DNA of 64,000 bases, taken from NCBI GenBank assembly GCA_001586965.3, contig LUCW03000198.1, positions 1-64,000 of the forward strand. Direction: 5' to 3'. The translations under genes and the position numbers were made by a program. Numbering within the stretch: position 1 is the first letter of the stretch; each line of letters opens with the position of its first letter. The notes under the pieces were generated by a model. That model was given only the letters and a program-made list of their open reading frames with translations. It did no database searches and was not told where the DNA came from. Below are positions 46,101 to 55,914 of this stretch, piece by piece. This DNA is from Sphaeroforma sirkka. Lineage: Eukaryota; Opisthokonta; Ichthyosporea; Ichthyophonida.

Positions 46101-47191
46101 TGGCTAATCCCATCCAAGGTTTAATTGAGTACTGGGCTTCAGACTGCAGCCGATTCAACTTTAAATGTAACCTCACCGTGTCGTCGTCTCCGGGTGCCGG
46201 TGTGTTGGCGCATGCTGTCTCCACTTTATTGCATAGTTTATCCGTCATAATCCAGTCGAGGAGTGAGGATGGGGGTAAGCCAATGCCGCACCAGACCACG
46301 GATGAATTCGGTATGTGTTGGCTGGCCTGGATCGGAAGTATCATAGGCGGAACCAGCAAGCGCGATGATTTGGTTTGAACCGAAATCTGGAAGTAGTACT
46401 TCAACAGCGTGATTAGCCGGGGTATGAGGAACATCTGTTGATGTGTCAGGGACGGGTGAGGGTACGGTGGTTCTTCAACATGCTGAAGTAAAAATTTAAG
46501 GTGTTCGTGGAGGGTCCAGATACCGTGGAAGTCGTGGCACTCCTGTAATTGCTGAAGGAGGGCAGGACCAATGGGCGGCAGGTTCGAGCCTACCAGGATG
46601 CGTCGAATCAGTTGTTGAATGCAGGTAAAGTGGCTGGTAGTGAGCTTGTGGCTACCGAGGCAGACAGGGCAGAGACAGCCGTCGGTGCGGTAGTCGAGCA
46701 ATGTGAACATGTACGTATTCGTTACAATCATAGCACAGAGCCGGATTGGTGTAGACTCGAAGCAGCGATTGAAGCTGTCCTGTCTGGCTGTGTCTCGGTT
46801 TGAGGTTGGCGGTTTACCCATAACCAGTTGGTAGTAGTATTGGGGTCGGGCCATTGCCGATCTCCTTGTTGGACCAACGTTTTGTTGAGTTTTTCTTGAT
46901 GTCGTCACAGCGTTGGCGGAGGGCTACATGATCGGGTGTACGCCCGCCCGTGGTTTTGTGTACAGTTTTCAGGTGAGCATAGATACTGTACGGGAAGCGC
47001 AGTGATGGTTTGTCGTGGGCCCGGGCGGGTTGCGTCAGAGGGGTAAGTGGATATGTGCTGGCCATTGAGTCGAGTTGTATTCCCAGGCAACCTCCGAGGT
47101 AGTCCGCGAATGGTCGCGCGGGGAGCAGGCCGCAAAAGTGAAGTAAGTTTAGCATCCTAATTATAAGGGTATTATGCCAAGGAATAGGCAA
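43108..47191 (-). mobile_element. Family D: gag-like retroelement remains of uncertain class
   Basis: A series of minus-strand coding stretches unlike families A-C. The rightmost (about 47,190-46,020) includes a Cys/His motif CLCPVCLGSHKLTTSHFTC. The next (45,940-45,610) is polar. A charged, helical, gag-like stretch follows (45,250-44,640) with an internal duplication (LPNDQWK / LTDDQWK). A short conserved block comes next (44,640-44,300, DDITPVWLFFRAIF), and finally a gag-like stretch (43,906-43,108). The words around SAYDTSDPGQPTHTEF recur at both ends and at 33,136. No reverse transcriptase or integrase was recognised, so class is open. It looks broken in several places; the family C composite abuts it at 43,107. 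Confidence 0.5.
45530..45755. repeat. 120-bp diverged tandem duplication in family D
   Basis: Sequence starting taccaatccg at 45,530 is repeated as taccagtccg at 45,650, with matching catttcatca/catctcatca and cgattttgag words. Confidence 0.75.
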
Positions 47192-47559
47192 TGATTATGA
47201 TGTTTTGATATTAATTGTCTGTTTTAAATTGTTTTGCCTTGTCTATCCATGGATAGTGTATAGCTGATGTATAGCCATTATAATAATTTGTTATGAGTAT
47301 GTATAGACGTGTAAATGTCGTCTGTGTTATGAATATGTCTCTACGTGTATCTATCGTCTATTGAATGTCTTGTTATGTAGTACCTAGTTAATTGATAGAT
47401 AATATGTCAGATCACGGTAATGTCAAGCAAGCTGCTATCGTATATATGTCTATACCAGTTTGCTTGTTAATATTATCGGTTGAGTATAGGTACACTCGTG
47501 CATTCGTCACTCATGCGTGCAGTAAGGACGCAGCCCCGGCCAGACATACCAACTACCAA
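47192..47559. other. Spacer between retroelement pieces, no gene seen
   Basis: AT-rich, with loosely repeated gtatagacgtgt and atgtctctacgtgt words. It might be a decayed LTR, but no partner was found. Confidence 0.4.
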
Positions 47560-48230
47560 GGCCACTGTAATCTTGTACCAGCCGTCGCTGTCGTCGACTC
47601 TCACGAGTCTGAATCCGCTTACGGTATGCAGGCACTACGTTCGGATCATCAAACGCATCTGCCGTCACTCATGTGGGAGAGCCCTCTAACCAGCGTACCA
47701 GGTACTCCGATTGCTAAGTTGCCTCATTGTGGCGGTGTGATATGATGTATCGGAATGTCGATCCCCCTTCTCTCCATAGCGATTCATCGAGCGGTGGCTC
47801 CGTGGCTCGGTGGACTAGCCGAATAATCTCCACATTAACCGGACAGTCTCTAAGTTGCGTTGGTTTGCTGCCATCCTTGTCTCGTAAATGATAACTCTGA
47901 TTTAAACGACTTTGAACAACGTATGGGCCTAACAGAGGCTTCATAGCTTTGGTAGTCGCGCCATGTGCGAGTACCATTACAACATCTCCAGGCTTAAACT
48001 CAATTAAATCAAACTTCCACATCTGGTCAGTGGCCTCCGCCATAGCATCTGTGTATTTGATAGTTTTCTGATGAAGTTTCGGCAGAATCGTCTTCTCCAG
48101 GTCATCCAATCGTTTAAGCCGTACATCATTCGTGGTCAGAATATGATCAGGTAAGTCATCAGTCATGTCGGCAAATGGAACATTGCGGCGCCCAAAGTAG
48201 ACACTGAAAAAACCTCTCCAGTGAAATGTG
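47560..48230 (-). mobile_element. Integrase C-terminus and chromodomain remnant of a Ty3-like element
   Basis: Minus-strand similarity to 58,930-59,640 of family A. It includes FKPGDVVMV, TTKAMKPLLGPYVVQSR and HLRDKDG (integrase C-terminal fold), then a chromodomain-like block with YLVRW and FDDPN. Diverged enough to be a different, older copy or sister family. Broken. Confidence 0.75.
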
Positions 48231-48423
48231 ACATGGTAACCAGTGAAAGTATGTTATTCAGGCTGTATATCTCTGATAGTTGAGTTAGTGTAAAGACTAT
48301 ATTTGGGTAACGTAATGATTATGTTCATATTCAAAACTTGTGCTTGCTGACATAATTTGTACATTACTTGGTACAGAGACAGGCTCTTCTATCGTTGCAG
48401 ACAAGGAATGCACATCCAGCCAA

Positions 48424-49023
48424 ATGAGAACAACAGCTAGTAACCACAACGATAATGACTACGTATCAAGGTGTGTTTTACATTTTTGAAAAGGATTGTC
48501 GATTCTCTGTAAGGTGAAACTCGGTAAAAATTTTATTAATCCCCATATTCCCAACCTACAATTAGCAGTGAACTGCCAGGGAAATTAGAGCATCAAACAT
48601 ATCAGGCCGAAATCCATGCATCGGGTGCACCAATGAAGGAAAAGCTGGCTGCAAACCGCAACGTACGCCTAGCAGCCAAACGAAGCAAGACGCTTGGCAA
48701 GTACAGAGTGTTAATGACTAGCAAAAACAAGTTGTATCACTCTACGTTGTTGAGAAAGAGAGTGCCGCCTTCTACAATAAGCAGTGGAAACAGTGAACAT
48801 GTAGAAAAGAAGCGAAAAGAGATAATCAACGTAGATACCAATGTAGTGAAAGGTACTGTGGCAGAGTTGAAGTCATTTTATGTCTGCGGCTGGATCTTGC
48901 AGGAGAGCGTTGTAGTACAATGCTGCAAACCAGGGGAGTGGATCAAAGGCTCGCTTATATCCGGGGTATTCTACAATTTATCACAATTACCCTCTCTGGC
49001 TGTTCGTTTTTGTGATGCTGATG
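48424..49023 (+). pseudogene. C48 peptidase gene, 5' partial copy, cut by an LTR
   Basis: Exon 1 at 48,424-48,470 (ATG AGA ACA...) ends in AAG|GTGTGT. A 95-bp intron follows (48,471-48,565, acceptor ttag), and exon 2 continues in matching phase from 48,566. The product is basic (KEKLAANRNVRLAAKRSKTL) and then enters VKGTVAELKSFYVCGWILQE, the same reading as the downstream partial copy at 52,933. At 49,024 the sequence switches to a family A LTR (tgtggtaaaag), so this copy lacks the peptidase core. The last 182 bp (48,842-49,023) are essentially identical to 52,933-53,114. Intron and start are my own inference. Confidence 0.6.
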
Positions 49024-49203
49024 TGTGGTAAAAGTCCCCTTAAACCACTATCAGTGTGAAGTTAGAATTAATTTACAATTAATTCACACGAGGTGAATTA
49101 TTTGTAGACCACGTAGACAATCAAATATAAGAATAAATACACCGCACTGAGCCTCAGGGAGACGCAGTAGGTTTTAGTATCGTATTTTGATGTGTTTACT
49201 ACA
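49024..49203 (+). mobile_element. Partial family A LTR
   Basis: Begins TGTGGTAAAAGTCCCC and matches the inverted LTR 58,582-58,403 with about two differences over 180 bp. Beyond 49,203 the two diverge. It marks an insertion into the C48 peptidase gene. Confidence 0.8.
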
Positions 49204-49652
49204 TTTTACGACTAGTTACTTTAGGTGTATTATTCGATTTTATCTCGAGGATAATAGTGGACGGAGAAGTTCATTTTATTGACGAATTACAGGAGTTGAT
49301 CTCCCTCAGAACCGGGTAGCTGAAAGGAGCTTGTAAAGTACGACAGGAGCAAAGTCTTCCGAGCACAGGGGAGTTGATCTCCCTCAGAACCGGATAGCCA
49401 GAAGGAGCTTGTAAACTACGACAGGAGCAAAGACTTCCGAGCACAGATAAGTGAAAAGAAATCCCCACCTTCCGTTTTGCTCGGTTTGATACGTTTGCGT
49501 GATTTTCATATATATATATATATACATTATGCAGATTTTATTATTATTATAAATCTAGAGCAAATTGGAGTGATTAGTAATATATGCAGAAATTAACAGG
49601 TGCCCATTTTATTTAGCTGATGAGCATTTTATTTCTTCTTCTTTTTTTTTTT

Positions 49653-49710
<58 letters not shown>

Positions 49711-50633
49711 TCCGACCATCCGGTCGAATGCTACTAATTTTAATTAAAAAAAGAAATATATATATATATATATATATATAATTATATATATATCCGTTTT
49801 GCTCGGTTTGATCACTTGCGTGATTTATATATATATATTTATATTTTATGCATATTTTTAAAATTATTTTAAATCTAGAGCAAATTGGAGTGATTAGTAA
49901 TATATGCAATTTTTAGCATTTTTTTATTTCTAAATTTTTCTTCTTTTGATTTTTTTTAATCCATCTTCGGTCCGAAAATCCAGATACTTCAATTCCAATG
50001 CGACTTTTCAGGCCGTCGTTGACAATCAAGGCCTCCCTCTGACTAATTAGCAGTCATAGGACGTTTGAACAATGTTTTGACTGGCCTAGTCAATCCACAC
50101 AACACGAACATGATGCAGTATCGCAGTTAGGGGTATAGAAGAACGTAATTTGGCGTAGAGAAGGTCGATATGGCAGATTTTCATAGGTGTGGGCGAGTAC
50201 AGAGACGACAAAGGGCAGATAGAGGTGATCAAGAAAAGCAGGTAGCAATGTAGAATCGACAGTGTCAGGCGACGTAGAATGGAAACGTGTGAATTAAGCG
50301 CGCGTGAGACAGGTAGCAATGCAGAAGAGGAGCTAGGCACAGTTTGGGAGAAACTGAGACAGAAAAAAATGCGATTTCAACTCGTATTTTCAACAAATAT
50401 CAACTACGGAGCAAGTTTTGGTAATCAATTGGCTAGACGAAAAGACTGGCATGGTTAGAAGATCGATTTTTCGAAAATATCTCGGAGTCGAATGTTCGCC
50501 ATCGTTGCATGCGCGAACTTCGATGGTCACGAAAGCATAGGAAAAAATTATATCACGGGGGGGTATCGAACCCACGACCAACACACAACTATAAGACATA
50601 TTTACCGATGTTACAAGACAGAATACATTTTCG

Positions 50634-50673
<40 letters not shown>

Positions 50674-51434
50674 TAAATTTCCATTCTAGAGAGAAAGGAA
50701 GTCAACGTAAGTGAATCAGCCGTAGGACCAACATAGCCTGGTACGGTTGTATGATTGTTGGTGAAAACTAAGGAGAACGTTATCACCGACGTATAAGGCG
50801 AATCGTCAAGATGCAGCGGACTCTTGCAAAGTACAGAAGAAATAGTACATGCAAAAGTAGACGGCACATATCAGGCATCGTGCAAGTACACTCAAGTTGG
50901 TTTGAATAAGGAATTTGTTTTTTGGTTTTCCAACTTCATAACCGATGTATCTACCTTGGGCTTCAAGGTTATTCTTGGGAACCTTGACCTGAACTTCCTG
51001 GCTGCAGGCCTCGGATTTGATTGATGTTGGAGTACAGTGGTCCGAAGGTTGGATTAAAGGAGCATTCAGAACGCTAGAACACGACAGGCGGTTGATCATT
51101 GAACACGCTTCGAGTCTATCAGCAACTCTTAATTACTCCTATAGACAGAGCAAAGGAGAGCAAAACGAGTACTCATTAACAAAACCAACCCAAACAAAAT
51201 GATTAGCAATCATCAAGAAGCAACGAGTTTTCGGGGACCCGCAAGCAGACCTTGTAGACATCAACATGATTCAATGATAATTAGCTATTTTGGTATCACG
51301 AGAGGAGAACGGCGGAAGAAAGTGTGTAACACAAATGGCTGAAGTCAACTATTATATAATAGCCGACACTCCTTCAATCTGGACCAACTATTCATCAACA
51401 ACACAAAGCCATACATCGAAGTCTTAACATCAAG
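49204..51434. other. Repeat-rich non-coding leader before the family A Gag
   Basis: Holds a 78-bp tandem duplication (49,293 and 49,371, gagttgatctccctcagaac) and a direct repeat of about 115 bp (49,472-49,587 and 49,794-49,908; ccgttttgctcggtttgat to gtgattagtaatatatgca). TA runs lie at 49,658-49,706, 49,758-49,795 and 50,635-50,671. No convincing gene. Confidence 0.6.
50557..50580 (-). other. tRNA T-arm-like sequence
   Basis: On the minus strand gtgggttcgataccc resembles a tRNA T arm preceded by a variable-loop-like ggtc. The anticodon and acceptor stems do not form, so an intact tRNA is not supported; a SINE relic is possible. Confidence 0.2.
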
Positions 51435-52932
51435 ATGCCTATGCGTCCAACACCCCGTAGCCCTCGACGCACTCGTCGCGACGGCAAAGCAACCCAGAGA
51501 TCTTTGTCTGATTTCGAGCAGACCCACCAAGGCGGCACAGCTTCTTCGCGCCAGACAGTAGCATCGCGTCGAAGAGATGAACAACCGCGACATGAACAGA
51601 CAGACCAAGACGTGGGCCAGGCAGCAAGTAGGCGACATCAGTTGGGGCACGGGTCTCGCTTATCGGCAAGAGGGAGAGCAGATCCAGAAGACAGTGAGGT
51701 GCAATTTGTGATTAGGCATACTAGTCGTTCAAAGTCTGCTGAACCAGCAGCTGAGCGACACAGGGTAGCCAATGTCCGAGGTACTTCGGGCATTCATTCA
51801 GCGGGTGATAGACCGTATTCATGGCAGCCTTTTCACCGAGCACCTGAACGAGATTTCACTCGAAAGCGAACTCGATCGGGGAGTTTTACCAGTGCAAGTC
51901 AGGATTCCCTCGCAGGCAACGGGGATGAGCGACAAGTCCAACGGCATAGAAATATGTCAGGGTGGGCCACGGGCACTCGTCAGCAAAACTCTGACGAAAT
52001 CAGGGGCCGACAGCTAGAGCAATATTTGAGCGACCCACATGGGGATTATCGTAGGGAAGCCGAACGAAAACAACTACGTAGACGATGGGAACTCAGCCGA
52101 CAGCACCGAGACTTCGCGCGATCGATACAGGATATGCGCAAGGCTAGTTACGTTGACGACGGTAAGCGCAAGTATAGTGACGTCGACGACGGTAAGCGCA
52201 AGTCTAGTGATGTCGACGACGGTAATGTTCATGGCAGCAGAAAACGACCGCACAAAGACGAACAGGCGAGAGAGCCGATCATGACACCAGCGCAGTGGAA
52301 CGAGCATCGCCGAGCCATGTGTCAACGCCTCGAAGGGAAGATATCCTTCTTTGTGGATGAACTTTGTCGAGCACAGGGAAACTACGATGTCCCAAGATGT
52401 ACATTACTAACGTCCACGATCGATACGTTGAAAGGAGCGTTGAATACTCAATTGGAAGCTATCAGGAAGAACAGAGCTCCGGAGCCACGGACATGGCCCG
52501 ATTGGCCTTTAGACCGTTATCAATTAAGCAGCACAGCCGATAGAGACACACGAGGGGCGCTAGAAGAGGCACTGAAGAACGCCCATGTCTCAGGACTAGA
52601 TGAGTCGTGGATGGTACGTTGGTTCTATAAGGTACTCATACATTTTAAGGCAGCAAAGGCCACAATTGACTATCTCCGTGACAACCATAATGAGCTGAGG
52701 GTATATCCGGCGGAACAGGTCATAGACCAAATCTGTCAACATGAGAGCAAGGCCACCGTAGACCCTACCTTTAAGAAGTTGGCGAAGGGTAATCCCCGCA
52801 CCAAGGGTGTAGAGTCAGCCAGGGAACATTTGAACAAGATTGTGGAAGTTCACAAGAGAGCCTGGGAGCGAGCAGATAAGGGCAAGGACTTTCCTAAGCG
52901 GTTGCTTAATCACTGCCTCATACAGGCCCTCG
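51435..52932 (+). mobile_element. Family A Gag piece, plus strand
   Basis: Codes for a long, very basic N-terminal half (Arg/Ser/Gln-rich, with the phrase DVDDGKRKSS repeated at about 236-262) and a helical capsid-like half (MTPAQWNEHRRAMCQRLEGK, WMVRWFYKVLIHFKAAKAT). The second half is also present on the minus strand from 64,000 to about 63,370. Gag would package element RNA. The piece stops abruptly where the downstream C48 copy begins, so it is an incomplete fossil without pol next to it. Confidence 0.8.
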
Positions 52933-53629
52933 TGTAGTGAAAGGTACTGTGGCAGAGTTGAAGTCATTTTATGTCTGCGGCTGGATCTTGCAGGAGAGCG
53001 TTGTAGTACAATGCTGCAAACCAGGGGAGTGGATCAAAGGCTCGCTTATATCCGGGGTATTCTACAATTTATCACAATTACCCTCTCTGGCTGTTCGTTT
53101 TTGTGATGCTGATGCACACAGAGTATGGATGAAGGACTTATACAAGTATCGTAGGGCAGAAAGCTTACGACTTAAGGGACCACCACAGGTGTCCGAAAGG
53201 ATTTCTGTATTGATTCCATGGAATCATAGCAACGCACATTGGAACTTGACGATTGTTACATTGTACACAACTAACGCTACAGTTACTATTTTAAATGGTA
53301 TGCCAAATCCTGTTAGAGCTGACGAACAATTCAATTATATAGTACGATGGATGAAATGTTACCTCACAGATAATGTTACATACAGCCTAAAAGTAGGCGG
53401 TATAAACCAACACGACAGTTTTAGCTGTGGGGTTTTGCTTTGTGCCTATGCTAGTGCAGTATCAGAAAATCCACAACTCGTGCATGATTTGGAGGCATTG
53501 TCTTCGCACGAATATGTCACAAGCGTCCAACATGATAACAGAATTAGAAGCTGGATTACCGAAACACTATTATCGTATATTCCTGTAAAAGAGCATCACA
53601 GACCACGTGAGTTGCGAACCAGGCAGTGA
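52933..53629 (+). CDS. C48 (Ulp1-like) cysteine peptidase, 3' partial copy
   Basis: Open to the stop at 53,627-53,629, about 230 residues; no start codon of its own, since the 5' end is a junction with a family A Gag. Ulp1-type proteases cut SUMO or related precursors, and similar domains occur in several DNA transposons. Counting from the codon at 52,937, the visible catalytic set is His101 (NAHWNLTIV), Asn120 in the usual Asp position, Gln158 and Cys164 (GINQHDSFSCGVLL). Asn for Asp occurs in some active C48 members. Copy overlap with 48,842-49,023 shows the same gene was split or duplicated. A polyadenylation signal follows closely, as for a normal 3' end. Whether it belongs to the host or to a DNA transposon I cannot tell. 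Confidence 0.65.
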
Positions 53630-53667
53630 GATAAGCTTGAATGAAGCAGCATATATCAACACCAATC

Positions 53668-53673
53668 AATAAA
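53668..53673 (+). terminator. Polyadenylation signal after the C48 peptidase
   Basis: AATAAA, 39 bp past the stop codon. Confidence 0.5.
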
Positions 53674-53764
53674 AGACAACATACCCCCCCTCAACACATT
53701 TATTCGTAAAAAATGTATATAGCCGAAGGCTCTTTAATTTAAATTTAAGCAAATTTTGCACGAT

Positions 53765-53904
53765 AAAGTCACTAAATGTACATAAAAAAAGGAATTGTAC
53801 ATTTGTACATATTTGATCCATATTTCAGTACGTTTTCATCGAGAAAAAGGGTGAATGTACATTTAGTGACTTTTCCACATTTTCAATGTACATTTAGCGA
53901 CTTT
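53765..53904. repeat. Short inverted-repeat cluster, atgtacatttagtgacttt
   Basis: A 19-bp word at 53,765-53,783 is the exact reverse complement of 53,855-53,873 and nearly of 53,886-53,904. The unit between could be a very small MITE or a hairpin. It sits exactly between the C48 gene end and the family B pol. Confidence 0.6.
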
Positions 53905-55914
53905 GTTCCTTTACCCGATAACATTGATGTAATTCTGGGAATGGATATTGTGGGCGAGTTGGGCTTAGGTCTCACGGGACTATCTACACCATTTCCGGAA
54001 ATCAATCGTAATGTTATGGATGCACTACTCGAACCAATAGACACACGCATGGCACCAGACTTGTCCGAGCCTGAGGATATAAGGCAACGACTACGGAAGT
54101 TTTTAGATGCCAACGAGACTATTTTTGACGAAGCTAGATGTACGTTACCAGGCAGTAAAGTGTCCCTTCCCATACCTCGAGATAAACTGTTGGGCCTTCG
54201 ACGGCAAACACGAAACTTTGTGTCGGATAAGTACAAACCACACGTCACACAACAGGTACATAAATGGGAACATGAATTGGTAACCAAGCACCGTACGTCG
54301 GCGTCAGTGGTCAACCTGCCGTTACTAGCAGTACCATCATTTACACCATCGGGAGAACTAGTTAAGGTTCGGGTGTGTTTGGATTTGCGACAAATCAACG
54401 CCCTTATTCCGGGCGACCAGTTTACATTACCAAAGGTTAATGAGAATATCAGTAATTTACGAGGCAAGCGATATTATACAACGCTAGATTTATCTGCGGC
54501 ATATCATCGCCTCCCAGTCCACGAGGACTCACAACATATGTTTTCGTTTACTTGGGATAGTCACCAATACTCTTTCACGTCGGCTCCATTTGGATTTTCG
54601 ACCCTTACGTTACAATTCCAGTGTACAATTAGTAATCTGATGGCGGGTTTAGACGTGCAGTGCTACGTCGATGACCTTATAATTGCATCTGACAATTACG
54701 AGGAGCATATTGCAATAGTGAAGGAGGTCATCCGACGGCTTACCGAGAACAACTTCAAGCTTGACCAGAAGAAGTGTCACTTTGCAGTGAGTGAGGTGAC
54801 GGTCCTGGGGAAGAAGGTTTCTGCGAAAAACATTGATGTTGATCATGAGAAGCAACAACGGTTGATCGACTGGCCAGTGCCACGATGTCAATGGGACATA
54901 GCATCTGCATGGGGGTTGGCGAACTTTATACATGAACACTTACCTAACTTTGCACATAAAGTGGCCCCACTGCGATCATTCTTGAAACTCAAGCCGAAAG
55001 AACCCATTGGGGATCGTTGGAAACCAGAACTTCAACTGGCATGGGATCAGATGAAGGAAGCAATTGTATCTGCAGTACGGTTGAACTTCCCGGTTGACGG
55101 GGTCCCACTAGAGTTAGAGACCGACGCCAGTGACTACGGTATTGGCGAGGTATTGTTTCAGTTGATTGACGGTCGCAAGCACTATTTGATATTCTTTTCG
55201 AAGACTCTCAACAAGGCGCAACAGACATACGCAACACCGATGAAGGAACTGTTAGCACTTACATATGCATTGGTCCACTTCCATGATCACCTAATAGGCC
55301 AACGCTTTACGGTGCATACGGACCATAAGGCGCTGGTATACATGAACACCCAGTTGAAACTGAATAGTATGCTGCAACGTTGGCATCATATAATTGCGCA
55401 ATTTAACTTCGCGATAACACATGTCCCAGGAGAATTGAATAAACTACCAGACATGTGGAGCCGGGTTCATGAGGGCACGGTGGATATTAACTTTCCGGCC
55501 ATCTTCTATACATCGTGCTGGAAGTTGTAGCCTGATTTTTTGATCAAGTTCAAACACACTTCGGACCGAACGATGTGGACGCGTTTGCATCGGGTCACAA
55601 GGCTCAATTACGCCAATACTGGTCTTACGATAAAGACGGAGGCGCGTTCAAATTTGACTGGAGCAAGTACAATGCATGGATGAATCCACCATGGCGTCTC
55701 ATTCATAAGGTACTTCGTAAAGTATTGGCTGACAAGGCATCTGCGACAATATGTCTTCTATTGAGCACACGCGCAACATGGTTCCCTCTGCTTCTATCGA
55801 TGATGCAAGCAGATCCATTGCTTATCCCGCGCACAGCCCATACGTTCTCGAAGCATGGTACACAGGCGGGTGGTAAGTACCCATGGGAACATACAGTAGT
55901 GGTACGTATAGATC
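53905..55914 (+). mobile_element. Family B Ty3/gypsy-like pol: protease end, RT, RNase H, methyltransferase-like domain
   Basis: The reading begins within the protease C-terminus (IDVILGMDIVGELGLGLTGL). It continues through RT with VRVCLDLRQINALIP, YYTTLDLSAAYHRLPV and catalytic YVDD (about 54,660-54,680), then RNase H with ETDASDYGIG and TDHKALVYM (to about 55,490). A methyltransferase-like domain (55,570-55,910) has DVDAFASGHKAQLRQYW and the NPPW motif. The protein would copy element RNA and degrade its RNA strand. Related to family A at perhaps two-thirds of residues. The protease start and Gag are missing; otherwise well kept, with few breaks. It passes in frame into family A sequence at about 55,915. 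Confidence 0.85.

Noticed and set aside
47392-47745. A 117-codon plus-strand frame
   Set aside because: Mostly antisense to the chromodomain-like remnant; no own similarity.
50557-50640. A minus-strand tRNA gene
   Set aside because: Only the T arm fits; anticodon and acceptor stems do not pair.
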